From positions 403,397 through 467,396 of the forward strand of contig NZ_LT800494.1 of assembly GCF_900166665.1 (NCBI RefSeq): a stretch of DNA of 64,000 nucleotides, written 5' to 3'. The notes below the pieces were generated by a model. That model searched no databases and was not told the origin of the DNA. It saw only the letters and a list, made by a program, of their open reading frames with translations. Shown here in pieces: positions 24,424-33,216 of this stretch. The number at the start of each line of letters is the position of its first letter. Position 1 is the first letter of the stretch. This DNA comes from Cytobacillus gottheilii. GTDB lineage: Bacteria > Bacillota > Bacilli > Bacillales > Cytobacillaceae. The translations under genes and the position numbers were made by a program.

Positions 24424-26433
24424 ATGAGAAAAAGATGGTTACTGGCTGCTTCGTTCCTGTTTTTTGTTGTTTTAGCAGGCTGTTCAAATGAACCTACGCC
24501 ACAAGAACAGTTTTCGCAATATATTAAACATTGGAACAACCAAGAGTTTACCGATATGTATGGCTACTTATCAGCAAATGCAAAGGAGTCCATTTCAGAG
24601 GAAGACTTTGTTGAGAGATATAAAAAAGTGTATAAAGACTTAGAAATCTCGGATTTGGAGATTGTGTCGACTGCTGACGAAGAACAGGAGTTCAAAGAAG
24701 AAAATGCACAACTTCCTTTTTCAGCGTCTATGAATAGTGCAGCAGGAAAAATAGAATTCACACATGATGCAGCGCTCATTAAGGAAGAGCGTGAGAAAGA
24801 GGAAAATTGGTTTATAGAATGGGATACAACATATATTTTTCCTGAGCTCGGTGCAAATGACAAAATTAACTATACATCCATCCCGGCCCAGCGCGGTGAT
24901 CTGGTCGACCGCACCGGCGATATGCTTGCCTTTAATGGCACCTTATATGAAGTTGGCATCGTTCCCGAGCAGATGGGGGATGATGAGGCAACTACGATTA
25001 ATGGTTTAGCTAAGGCTTTAGGGGTTTCCGAAGAAAGCATTGAGAGTGCGTTAAATGCAGATTGGGTACAGCCTGGGCATTTTGTACCAATTAAAAGAGT
25101 TTCCCCTGATAATGAAGGGCTTCTAAATGAAGTATTCTCTCTGCCTGGTGTTTTAAAGCAGGACGTGAAGGGCAGAGTGTATCCTGCTGGAGAAACAGCA
25201 GCACATATGATTGGCTATGTTGGACCAATCACCGCTGAAGAGTTGGAGCAAAATGATGGAAAAGGCTACTCTAGTACAGATCTAATTGGAAAAAGGGGTC
25301 TTGAACAAGTTCTGGAAGAACGGCTAAAAGGAACAAATGGAGTTAAAATCAGTATCAGCAAAGAAGACGGTTCAGAAGTGGTTCTGGCTGAAAAACCAGT
25401 AGAAAATGGAGAGAAAATTCAGCTTACGATTGACTTGACGGTCCAAGAAGATCTGTATGAAGAGATGAAGGGAAGTGCCGGAACTGCATCTGCCATTGAT
25501 CCGGTCACAGGTGCAACTCTTGCATTAGTGAGCAGTCCAAGCTTCGATCCAAACGCCGCCTCACTAGGATTGACAGCACAAGAATGGAAAACGCTCGAAG
25601 AGAATGAACTTCAGCCGCTTCTCAACCGCTTTAGCCATAACTATGTGCCAGGCTCTGTTATGAAGCCAATCACAGGTGCTATTGGTCTTGAGGCGGGCAT
25701 CACTACCGCAGATGAAACAAAGGATATCAAAGGATTGCGCTGGCAAAAAGACACATCATGGGGCAGCTACCATGTCACACGTGTTAAGGATCCGGACTCA
25801 CCAGTTAATTTTGATCAGGCAATGATGTACTCAGACAACATTTACTTTGCTCAAGAAGCACTGCAGCTTGGAAAGGATTCTTTTAGTGAAAAATTAAAAA
25901 CGTTTGGCTTTGAAGAAGAAATTCCTTATGTATATCCGCTTCAATCATCTCATACGGGGAATATGGACACCGAAATAAAACTGGCGGATTCCGGCTATGG
26001 CCAAGGGGAAGTGGAAATGAACATTCTCCATCTTGCAGCCAGCTATACGCCATTCATCAATAACGGTTCACTCATCAAACCAGTGCTGTTAGAAAGTGAA
26101 GAGAAGAATCAAGTTTGGAAAGAAAATATCATTAGTGAAGAAACGGTTTCAATTATCAACTCGGCACTGCGAAAAGTTATTCATGAACCAGGCGGAACAG
26201 GCCGCGCTGCCCAAATGGACGATTACCCGCTTGCCGGAAAAACCGGAACAGCTGAACTTAAATTAAATGTAGGCATGAAAGGCCAGGAAAATGGAATGTT
26301 TGTCGCCTACAATCCCGATTCGCCCAAATTGCTCATCGCCATGATGATCGAAAGTGTTGAAGATGCAGGCGGGTCCGGCATCGTCGTTGAAAAAGTGAAG
26401 AATGTTTTTGAGAAGAATATGGGAAGATTCTAA
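24424..26433 (+). CDS. pbpC: Penicillin-binding protein 3 (class B transpeptidase)
   Basis: This 669-residue class B PBP crosslinks peptidoglycan outside the membrane. It is close to B. subtilis PBP3 (668 residues). A short signal with lipobox LAGC is followed by an NTF2-like MecA_N domain (about 28-140), a PBP dimer domain (about 155-330) and the transpeptidase domain (about 340-665). The active-site motifs are SVMK with Ser411, SDN at 470-472 and KTG at 606-608. PBP3 and its relative PBP2a have low beta-lactam affinity, so intrinsic tolerance is possible. The ATG has TAGGAGGGGG upstream. It is monocistronic with its own terminator. Confidence 0.93.
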   Translation: MRKRWLLAASFLFFVVLAGCSNEPTPQEQFSQYIKHWNNQEFTDMYGYLSANAKESISEEDFVERYKKVYKDLEISDLEIVSTADEEQEFKEENAQLPFSASMNSAAGKIEFTHDAALIKEEREKEENWFIEWDTTYIFPELGANDKINYTSIPAQRGDLVDRTGDMLAFNGTLYEVGIVPEQMGDDEATTINGLAKALGVSEESIESALNADWVQPGHFVPIKRVSPDNEGLLNEVFSLPGVLKQDVKGRVYPAGETAAHMIGYVGPITAEELEQNDGKGYSSTDLIGKRGLEQVLEERLKGTNGVKISISKEDGSEVVLAEKPVENGEKIQLTIDLTVQEDLYEEMKGSAGTASAIDPVTGATLALVSSPSFDPNAASLGLTAQEWKTLEENELQPLLNRFSHNYVPGSVMKPITGAIGLEAGITTADETKDIKGLRWQKDTSWGSYHVTRVKDPDSPVNFDQAMMYSDNIYFAQEALQLGKDSFSEKLKTFGFEEEIPYVYPLQSSHTGNMDTEIKLADSGYGQGEVEMNILHLAASYTPFINNGSLIKPVLLESEEKNQVWKENIISEETVSIINSALRKVIHEPGGTGRAAQMDDYPLAGKTGTAELKLNVGMKGQENGMFVAYNPDSPKLLIAMMIESVEDAGGSGIVVEKVKNVFEKNMGRF

Positions 26434-26439
26434 TAAGTG

Positions 26440-26472
26440 GGCCAAGAGGAAATTTCCTCTTGGCTTTTTTTT
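26440..26472 (+). terminator. Terminator after pbpC
   Basis: GCCAAGAGGAAA pairs with TTTCCTCTTGGC, followed by seven or more T. Confidence 0.93.
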
Positions 26473-26597
26473 ATGTTTTGAGATAGCGGGAGGATGGAAT
26501 GTCAGCGTTTGGGCAGCGGGTTTTGAAATGGAAGTTTGCAGATACGAGCTGAGGATTTGAATGGGATAGTACAGATTAAATAGAAGTTTTAAGATTC

Positions 26598-26733
26598 AAT
26601 CGGAAAAGTATCGATTTGATAGGAAAATGAAATAAATTGATAGGAAACGGCTTTGATTTGATAGGAAAACGGAATCTTTTGATAGGAAAACTCAAAATTT
26701 TGATAGGAAAACCGCAGAATTTGATAGGAACCA
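26598..26733. repeat. Periodic intergenic array C (TTGATAGGAAAA, exactly 21-nt pitch)
   Basis: GATAGGAAA begins at 26618, 26639, 26660, 26681 and 26702, with GATAGGAAC at 26723. Every step is 21 nt. A decayed copy (AATCGGAAAA) begins near 26598. A 5' TT is usual, so the full unit is TTGATAGGAAA(A) plus 9 to 10 variable bases. The array lies after the pbpC terminator. It is not CRISPR: the units are too short and there are no cas genes. Confidence 0.85.
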
Positions 26734-26866
26734 GCTTACATACCCCCTTAAAAAGAGTATTCAACTGCTTTTTTAAGAGAAGAATAAGAAAATAAAGCTC
26801 AGCACCTTTTGGATTAGCCAAAAATACGGGCAAATGGTTAAAATGAAATGAGAACTGCTGATAAAT

Positions 26867-27060
26867 GATCGGAAATTTTAAATTGATCGAAAAACCTTAA
26901 CAAAAGATCGAAAAATAAAATCAAATGATCGAAAAATAAAATCAAAAGATCGAAAACCAAATCGAATTGATCGAAACTCTGCTCCAAATGAACGAAAACC
27001 AATCCAAAAAATCCAAATCCAAATCCAAAAGATCAAAAAAGTGCCCAATTTAACCGAAAA
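26867..27060. repeat. Periodic intergenic array D (GATCGAAAA, exactly 21-nt pitch)
   Basis: GATCGAAA begins at 26885, 26906, 26927, 26948 and 26969, with GAACGAAA at 26990; all steps are 21 nt. Weaker units continue near 27011, 27031 and 27053, and GATCGGAAA at 26867 is out of phase by 3. Extra A-runs sit between motifs at about half the pitch, so A-tracts recur near every 10-11 nt and the DNA is probably curved. It lies between array C and the promoter region of the SIS gene. Confidence 0.85.
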
Positions 27061-27211
27061 AAACGCCATAGACGCTGTTTTCTCATTTGTAACCAGAGTC
27101 TCAAACAGCAAATTTCCTAAAATAAATCAAGGTGCAAAAGAAAAATGGCATTCATGCTGTATGATTAGTATAAATGGATGTAAGTTTTGACCAGGGGAGG
27201 TAGACTCATAT

Positions 27212-27946
27212 ATGTACAATCAATATTTCCAAAAAGCTATAGAACGAATCCAGCTGGTGCAGGAAAATGAAAAGGAAAACATCGTAAAGGCTGCTGAAAA
27301 GGTAGCGGCTGCTATTCAAAACGGCGGAATCATCCAGCTGTTTGGCTGCGGTCATTCACATATTCTAACAGAAGAGGTCTTTTATCGGGCGGGGGGACTT
27401 GTGCCGATTAATCCCCTGTTTATAGAGCCGCTCATGCTGCATGAAGGAGCATTAACATCCTCTTATTTAGAGCGCCAGAATGACTATATTGAACCGATTC
27501 TAAAGGAGTATGAAATTCAGCAAGATGACATTGTTTTTGTCATATCAACATCAGGCAGAAACCCAGTACCCGTCGACGTGGCAATGGAAGCCAAGAAGAG
27601 AGGAGCTTATGTCATCGCTCTTACATCTCTGGAATATTCTAAAAGCCAGGCTTCAAGACATAAAAGCGGAAAGCACCTATACAACTCTGTCGACTTAGCC
27701 ATCGACAATTGCTCGGTGAAGGGAGACGCGATTCTTTCATATGATAAAGTAAAGGTGCCATTCTCTCCGACCTCAACCGTAGTGGGGGCAGTCATCCTGA
27801 ATGCCATCTTTGCTGAAGCCATCAAACTTATGGCAGACAATGGATTCGAACCGCCAGTATTCCTAAGCGGCAACATGGACGGCGCCGACGAACATAACGA
27901 AAAACTCATCCAAAGATACCAGTCGAGAATCCCGTTATTGAAATAG
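27212..27946 (+). CDS. SIS-domain sugar phosphate-binding protein
   Basis: This 244-residue protein has a sugar isomerase (SIS) domain of the GmhA/UPF0309 type. The phosphate-binding elements LFGCGHSHILTEEVFYRAGG and VISTSGRNPVPVDVAMEAKK are visible. Such proteins isomerise or bind phosphosugars in the cytoplasm; the substrate cannot be named. It has GGGGAGG before the ATG. It stands alone between the periodic arrays and a convergent glycosyltransferase gene. The MurNAc recycling cluster, with two other SIS proteins, begins about 4 kb downstream, so amino-sugar metabolism is a fair guess. Confidence 0.82.
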   Translation: MYNQYFQKAIERIQLVQENEKENIVKAAEKVAAAIQNGGIIQLFGCGHSHILTEEVFYRAGGLVPINPLFIEPLMLHEGALTSSYLERQNDYIEPILKEYEIQQDDIVFVISTSGRNPVPVDVAMEAKKRGAYVIALTSLEYSKSQASRHKSGKHLYNSVDLAIDNCSVKGDAILSYDKVKVPFSPTSTVVGAVILNAIFAEAIKLMADNGFEPPVFLSGNMDGADEHNEKLIQRYQSRIPLLK

Positions 27947-28041
27947 GTGCAGAAGCAACGGGAGGAATGTCCGTAAGGTTCAATTAAGACGTGGATCAAG
28001 TTGTTCTTTCCACCACCCCATCGTCGCAAGCAAAACAAACA

Positions 28042-28076
28042 AAAGGCACAACTAGCTCCATGCCAGCTGTGCCTTG
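28042..28076. terminator. Stem-loop between convergent SIS and glycosyltransferase genes
   Basis: AAGGCAC and GTGCCTT form the outer stem, with AGCT/AGCT inside. There is no long T run, so terminator function is uncertain. Confidence 0.45.
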
Positions 28077-28114
28077 ATCTGCTTCTTCTCCTCACACACT
28101 CCATGAAAACCAGA

Positions 28115-29128
28115 TTACCCTTGCACGCTCACCCTATCCTCTATCTCATACAATTCTACTAATCTTTTGCTAATATGAGTTATATCTTTTTCCATTGCGA
28201 GTTTGTAGCCGTTGTTTGTCAGATCTGGTGCAGCTTGGTCCACGATCCGGATAATCTGTTCCTTAAACGATTGAAATTGACTGGCTTTATAGACATGAAC
28301 ATTATCATCAAGCCACTTTTCGTATATAGGAATATCGCGGACGAGAATCGGGATTTTTGCTGCTAATGCTTCCAGGAGGACGATGCCTTCTGTTTCTTCA
28401 TGTGTTAGAAATAAAAATAAATCGCTGCCGCAATAGGCATCGCGGAGGTCCTCGCGGCTAATAAATCCCGGGAAGTGCAAGTTGGGAACTTCCTGTTTTA
28501 TGGCTTTTTTAATTTTTGCCGGAATCAGGTTCATGCTTGTGTGGCCAAACCAATAAAACGTATAATCTGGCAGCTGTTTGGCTAATTCAATAAAATCATC
28601 AATTCCCTTTCGTTCCATAAAATGGCCGACAGAAATGACGACTTTCTCTTCATCATGAAGGTGATATTTTTGGCGAAATCGGTTTCTTGCTTCAGCGGTT
28701 CTTTGAAAGAAGCTTGTATCGATTCCATTCGACAAACTAAAAATAGGACGCTGTAGTCCATAGGTATCTAATATGGATTTCGAATAATCTGTTGGAGTAA
28801 TAATAATATCTCCTTTGCTATAGCAATACGAAATCCATTTTTTGAATAACGGTGCAATCAGATTTGAGCCAATAAAGGAGTTACGGAAATCCTCCATGGT
28901 TGAGTGGGCATAATACACAATCTTCTTGCCTTGTCGTTTTGCTCGCCAGCACATCCATAAGGAATTAGGGAATATGGTGTTTAAATGGACGATGTCAAAA
29001 TCCTCTTTCACATCATTGGTATGTATGATATTTAAATGTTCTAATGCTTGTTTCTGATGGCGGATCGCCTGCCCAATCCCGCTTTTGTTTACGAGATTCA
29101 ATGACCCGGCGTACAATAAAACCTTCAC
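28115..29128 (-). CDS. Family 4 glycosyltransferase, possible second glycolipid enzyme
   Basis: This 337-residue GT-B fold enzyme has the family 4 motif EETEGIVLLEALAAKIPILV, in which the E-x7-E pair binds the donor. The N-terminal acceptor domain is about 1-160. In Firmicutes such enzymes often act second, adding a sugar to monoglycosyl-diacylglycerol (as LafB does). The start is GTG 29128 with AAGGGGG upstream. It is the last gene of a three-gene operon with a TVP38 protein and another GT4. This suggests glycolipid or lipoteichoic acid anchor synthesis, an inference from family and context. Confidence 0.75.
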   Translation of the reverse strand: MKVLLYAGSLNLVNKSGIGQAIRHQKQALEHLNIIHTNDVKEDFDIVHLNTIFPNSLWMCWRAKRQGKKIVYYAHSTMEDFRNSFIGSNLIAPLFKKWISYCYSKGDIIITPTDYSKSILDTYGLQRPIFSLSNGIDTSFFQRTAEARNRFRQKYHLHDEEKVVISVGHFMERKGIDDFIELAKQLPDYTFYWFGHTSMNLIPAKIKKAIKQEVPNLHFPGFISREDLRDAYCGSDLFLFLTHEETEGIVLLEALAAKIPILVRDIPIYEKWLDDNVHVYKASQFQSFKEQIIRIVDQAAPDLTNNGYKLAMEKDITHISKRLVELYEIEDRVSVQG

Positions 29129-29146
29129 GATTAAAACCCCCTTGGA

Positions 29147-29770
29147 TTATCTGTTAAAAAGAGTCACGATATAATGAAAAATCAGCTCTAAACCAAAGCT
29201 GTAGATGGCAATAGGCAGGGGTTTTCCGATTAGAATAATCGTCGTAAACTTGGCTAGCGACATTTTCGTTGTTCCTGCTAAATAGCATAAAAAATCGTCC
29301 GGGGCGATCGGAAAGAAGATCATAACAGTAAAAAACACTCCGAATCGCCGATCATCTGCCCAGCGGTGATATTTTTCGCGTAATTTTGGTTTGAATAAGT
29401 ATTGAATAACGGTATTCCCAAACTTTTTCGAAATTAAAAAAGCGGCGATTGATCCTAAACAGATCCCGATGTAATTATAGATAAGCCCCATCACCGGGCC
29501 GAAAACTAAAATTCCGCCCAGGCAGCTGATTCCGCCCGGAACAATTGGAATGATTACTTGGACAAATTGAAGGACAACAAACATGACCGGTGCCCAAATA
29601 CCAAATGGTTTAAGGAAGTTCTCTAACGCTTCCTGTGAATAAAAAAGCCCACTTTTCATTCCGTATATTAGAAAGAGAATACAGCCTATTAAACTTATGG
29701 TTGTAACGGTATTCCACAGGAACTTAAATTTCCTCTGTTTCTTTTTCTGTATGTCATTCATTGGTTCCAT
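29147..29770 (-). CDS. TVP38/TMEM64 (DedA-related) membrane protein
   Basis: This 207-residue membrane protein has about five to six membrane segments. The SNARE-associated/VTT domain signature is visible: IPIVPGGISCLGGILVFGPVMG, then GSIAAFLISKKFG and PIAPDDFLCYLAGTTKMS. These proteins are thought to move or scramble phospholipids or undecaprenyl phosphate. Its start overlaps the stop of the upstream glycosyltransferase by 13 nt (29758-29770), so the genes are translationally coupled. ATG 29761 is an alternative start. Its place between two glycosyltransferases suggests a role in membrane delivery of the lipid acceptor or product. Confidence 0.8.
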   Translation of the reverse strand: MEPMNDIQKKKQRKFKFLWNTVTTISLIGCILFLIYGMKSGLFYSQEALENFLKPFGIWAPVMFVVLQFVQVIIPIVPGGISCLGGILVFGPVMGLIYNYIGICLGSIAAFLISKKFGNTVIQYLFKPKLREKYHRWADDRRFGVFFTVMIFFPIAPDDFLCYLAGTTKMSLAKFTTIILIGKPLPIAIYSFGLELIFHYIVTLFNR

Positions 29771-30960
29771 TCACTATGATTCAAATAAACAAGATCCCTT
29801 CTCGGAGGATGATATAAAGAAATGGCGTGATGATATACACTCTCAACATGGTTGGCAAAGGCAGCAGAAGAATAATGATCAAAAGCTTTCTTCTCAGCAT
29901 TCGCGGAAAGCTTTTTGTATGCACAATCATCACTGAAGATAGCAGTCATATAACGCTCAAACTCACTAAATGTCTCGAATAGCCACCCGTTTACACCGTT
30001 TTCCACGACATTCTCTAAACATGGATCCTTCTTGCATAGTGCGGGCAGGCCGCTTGCCAATGCTTCAATATATGTCAATCCCTGTGTTTCACTATTGGAT
30101 GCGCTAACAAACAGATCAGCCGCCTGATAGTAGGACGGAATATCCTGTGGTGCTACCATTCCGGTAAAGGTGACTTCATTCTCAATATCTAGCTTTCTGG
30201 CATATTTCTCAAGCTGCTGCCTATGCGGACCGTCCCCAACTATGAGTAATTTCATATTCTTGCGTTCTATTTGTGAAAAATAGGACAAGACTTCTTCCAG
30301 GTTCTTCTCTTTTGCCAGGCGTCCCACAAAAATCAATACATGATCCTGCTCGGAAATCTGAAGTGCTTGACGGATTTCATTTCTGGTTTGTTTGGATTTA
30401 TTGTGCATATAGGCTGATAAATCGATGCCTGTTGGAATGACATTAATTGGCTGCTTCACTCCATAGCCTTTTAATAAGCTGCTGACCTTTTCAGTCGGTG
30501 CGATTACATAGGAAGCATTTTTCAAGACTTTTCTGGAAAAAAGGGCAACCATCGCCTTGCCCCATTTTTGGTTTGGCGAAAAATAATGCGTGTAATCCTC
30601 ATATACGGTATGGTACGTGTGCACAACGGGTATTCGAAGATATTTTGAGATGTATTTTGCCAGGCGGAAGGTGCTGAACTCACATTGTGTGTGAATGACA
30701 TCTGGACGCCAGTCAATTATTTGCTGAAGATATTTGTAATTTTTAAAAAAGGTAACCCGTGCGCCAGGATAAATTTTGTCAATTCCTAAAGAGCTAATAT
30801 AAGTTACATCGTCTTTTATGTGGGATTTAGCTTCATTTGATAAGGTGAGAACTCTGACTTCATGTCCTGATTTTTCTAATTCCTTCTTCAAGTTAACAAT
30901 CGAAGTCACCACTCCATTAATGACAGGTGAATAACATTCCGTCGTAATTAAAATTTTCAT
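29758..30960 (-). CDS. Family 4 glycosyltransferase, probable diacylglycerol glucosyltransferase
   Basis: This 400-residue GT4 enzyme begins MKILITTECYSPVINGVVTS. It has the features of 1,2-diacylglycerol 3-alpha-glucosyltransferases (alMGS/LafA group): a PVVHTYHTVYEDYTHYF acceptor region, the NVIPTGIDLS element, and the donor motif SETQGLTYIEALASGLPALC. The product would be monoglucosyl-diacylglycerol on the inner face of the membrane, a possible lipoteichoic acid anchor. ATG 30960 has GGAGG 7 nt upstream. It is the first gene of the operon GT4-TVP38-GT4. Confidence 0.8.
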   Translation of the reverse strand: MKILITTECYSPVINGVVTSIVNLKKELEKSGHEVRVLTLSNEAKSHIKDDVTYISSLGIDKIYPGARVTFFKNYKYLQQIIDWRPDVIHTQCEFSTFRLAKYISKYLRIPVVHTYHTVYEDYTHYFSPNQKWGKAMVALFSRKVLKNASYVIAPTEKVSSLLKGYGVKQPINVIPTGIDLSAYMHNKSKQTRNEIRQALQISEQDHVLIFVGRLAKEKNLEEVLSYFSQIERKNMKLLIVGDGPHRQQLEKYARKLDIENEVTFTGMVAPQDIPSYYQAADLFVSASNSETQGLTYIEALASGLPALCKKDPCLENVVENGVNGWLFETFSEFERYMTAIFSDDCAYKKLSANAEKKAFDHYSSAAFANHVESVYHHAISLYHPPRRDLVYLNHSEWNQ

Positions 30961-31315
30961 ATGTAGGCCTCCAGTTTGAATGCTTCTAAAAACCCATGAT
31001 TAATCCATAAATAGTATAATCCACTATTTTTAACGTTGTATTAAATAAATATAAAGTTTTCTTAATATTTCGAAACGAATAATAGGTTCTAATGACTACA
31101 TGTTATGCATATAGGGAGCACGACGCAAAGATGCTGCTGGTTAACTGAATCTATAATAGTCACCAAAGAATGAACAGCCTTTTAAAAACTAAGTGCGCGG
31201 CATTAGCAATTTGAAATATTTTTTCAAAGCAATTAAGCTGATAATGAAATAAATATTTAAACCCATGCATACATCATTAATAAGTGGACAGAGCAGGGTG
31301 GAAGGTGGAGAGGAA
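30961..31315. other. Intergenic region between divergent operons
   Basis: About 350 A/T-rich nucleotides that must hold promoters for the glycosyltransferase operon (minus) and the HAD gene (plus). I see no strong consensus promoter or structured RNA. Confidence 0.4.
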
Positions 31316-32176
31316 ATGAAATATCGTGTTTTAGCAATTGATATGGACGGAACCCTTTTAGACGAGAGCAGAGAGATTAGCAGAGAAAATATAAATGCGA
31401 TTCAGGAGTACCGGAACTTAGGCGGGCATGTCATTGTGTGCAGCGGGCGTTCACCTCTATCAACACGCTGGCTGGCAGAATATATCGGTTTATCAGAACC
31501 CATCATTGCCTACAATGGTGCTGTAATCCAAAATTACGATGGCGAAATCCGCAGCACCCTCCATTTCAAACAAAATGACCTGAAGAGATTAGCAGCCTAT
31601 TGTGAGGAAAACGGCTTATATTTACAGCTTTACGAAGGTGATCAGCTGATTGTTTCGGAAAGAAATAACCGGAATGAACATTGGATTGAACACAACATCT
31701 TAGCATTAGAGCAATCTGGCGCAAGTAAAGAAAGATGTGACTACTACCGGAGCCAATGCGCAGTGCAGCATACGGAAAGTCTTAGTACATACTTAGATAA
31801 GAACAAACCAAACATCAGTAAAGCCGCCATTTTTGCTGAAAGAGAGAAAACCATGAAGTGTGCCGGAGATCTGCATGAGGAAAGGCTTGGTATCCACATT
31901 AGCAGCAGCTTAAATTATGCTAATCTTGAAATTTCACCCGAAAATGGCACAAAAGAATATGCACTGCGAAAAGTTGTTGAAGAACTTGGATTCACCTTAA
32001 GTGAAGCGGCCGCCATTGGGGATAATTACAATGATCTTGGCATGCTGAAGGCTGCGGGGCTGGGCATCGCTATGGGAAATGCTCCAGAAGAGGTAAAGGA
32101 AGCGGCAAACCTATCCACTCAGACGAATGATGAGGCGGGAGTTGCGTTTGCCATTCAAAACTATATTTTGAAATAA
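31316..32176 (+). CDS. Cof-type HAD-IIB phosphatase
   Basis: This 286-residue HAD hydrolase has motif I DMDGTLLDE (nucleophile Asp and acid Asp), motif II CSGRS, and the C-terminal GDNYNDLGMLKAAG with catalytic Asp residues. The IIB cap lies between about residues 80 and 190. These enzymes dephosphorylate sugar phosphates or related cofactors; the substrate is not predictable. ATG 31316 has GGAGAGGAA upstream. A longer frame from 31265 lacks an RBS. It lies 100 nt upstream of murQ in the same direction, but a promoter sits between, so it may be only a neighbour of the MurNAc locus. Confidence 0.88.
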   Translation: MKYRVLAIDMDGTLLDESREISRENINAIQEYRNLGGHVIVCSGRSPLSTRWLAEYIGLSEPIIAYNGAVIQNYDGEIRSTLHFKQNDLKRLAAYCEENGLYLQLYEGDQLIVSERNNRNEHWIEHNILALEQSGASKERCDYYRSQCAVQHTESLSTYLDKNKPNISKAAIFAEREKTMKCAGDLHEERLGIHISSSLNYANLEISPENGTKEYALRKVVEELGFTLSEAAAIGDNYNDLGMLKAAGLGIAMGNAPEEVKEAANLSTQTNDEAGVAFAIQNYILK

Positions 32177-32192
32177 AATTTTAAAATATAAT

Positions 32193-32229
32193 AAAATATA
32201 TTGAATTAATATTTTACACACGTTAAAAT
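32193..32229 (+). promoter_or_regulatory. Promoter of the murQ operon with overlapping inverted repeat
   Basis: TTGAAT (32201-32206) and TAAAAT (32224-32229) are 17 nt apart, a good sigma-A promoter. AAAATAT (32193-32199) and ATATTTT (32209-32215) form an inverted repeat around the -35. It is a possible operator for MurR, which is encoded in the operon. Confidence 0.45.
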
Positions 32230-32277
32230 AACATCAAGAACAGAAACAGCTAGAAAGAACAATTGGAGGCGTTTACA

Positions 32278-33186
32278 TTGGATCGTGAACTTGTTTCTCT
32301 TACAACAGAATCGCGTAATGAGTTATCAATGGAAATAGATACAGCCAGCGCTGGCGAGATATTAAGAATTTTTAATGAAGAAGATCAAAAGGTTGCGCTT
32401 GCGGTAAAGGAAGTTACAGCAGATATTGAAAAAGCTGTTGAGCGGGTTGTTCAATCCTTTAAACAAGAAGGCAGACTTCTATATATCGGTGCGGGCACAA
32501 GCGGCAGATTAGGTGTTCTCGATGCAGTGGAATGTCCGCCCACATTCAGCACCGCACCTGAGCTTGTTCAAGGAATCATTGCAGGCGGAGAAAGAGCCTT
32601 TACGAAAGCGGTTGAAGGAGCAGAGGATAAGCCCGAGCTAGGCGAAGCAGATCTAAAAGAAATCGGTCTTACTGCAAACGATACAGTCATTGGAATTGCA
32701 GCAAGCGGCAGAACGCCTTACGTGATTGGGGCGTTAAAATATGCGCGTACGCTCGGAGCGGGCACCGTCGCATTATCCTGCAACAAAGGCTCCTTAATTG
32801 GCAAGGAAGCAGAAATTAATATTGAAGTGATTGTGGGTCCTGAGGTGCTGACTGGTTCGACCCGCTTAAAATCAGCGACGGCACACAAGATGATTTTAAA
32901 TATGATTTCAACATCGTCCATGATTCTTATGGGCAAAGCATATGAAAATTTGATGGTGGATGTGCATGTAAGCAACCACAAACTGAAAGAACGCGCTATT
33001 GGCATTATCCAGAAGATCACAAAGGCAGATCGGGAAAAAGCTAAGCAGGCACTGACCGAATCGGATCTGCAGGTGAAAATTGCGATCATCATGATTACAG
33101 CAGACGTAAGCAAAGCTGAAGCACAAAGCTTGCTGGATCAAGCTGGCGGCTACGTGCGCAAAGCGATCGCGTTATCCGCAAAATAA
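32278..33186 (+). CDS. murQ: N-acetylmuramic acid 6-phosphate etherase
   Basis: MurQ cleaves the lactyl ether of MurNAc-6-phosphate, giving GlcNAc-6-phosphate and D-lactate, in peptidoglycan recycling. The 302-residue SIS-fold enzyme has the signatures [20 protein letters not shown] and [15 protein letters not shown], with the catalytic Glu expected in the region [13 protein letters not shown]. Start TTG 32278 has GGAGG 8 nt upstream; the in-frame TTG at 32263 precedes this RBS. It is the first gene of murQ-murR-murP-mupG. Confidence 0.95.
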   Translation: MDRELVSLTTESRNELSMEIDTASAGEILRIFNEEDQKVALAVKEVTADIEKAVERVVQSFKQEGRLLYIGAGTSGRLGVLDAVECPPTFSTAPELVQGIIAGGERAFTKAVEGAEDKPELGEADLKEIGLTANDTVIGIAASGRTPYVIGALKYARTLGAGTVALSCNKGSLIGKEAEINIEVIVGPEVLTGSTRLKSATAHKMILNMISTSSMILMGKAYENLMVDVHVSNHKLKERAIGIIQKITKADREKAKQALTESDLQVKIAIIMITADVSKAEAQSLLDQAGGYVRKAIALSAK

Positions 33187-33216
33187 ACCTATTAAACAGG
33201 AAAAAGGAGTTACCCA

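Noticed and set aside
26598-27060. CRISPR array
   Set aside because: The conserved unit is only about 10-12 nt and the variable part about 9-11 nt, there are two motifs, and no cas genes are nearby.
31110-31145. Second c-di-GMP riboswitch (ACGACGCAAAG block)
   Set aside because: Only the GACGCAAAG string is present. The GGCAAAC strand, GAAA loop, CTAAGG and 3' half are missing.
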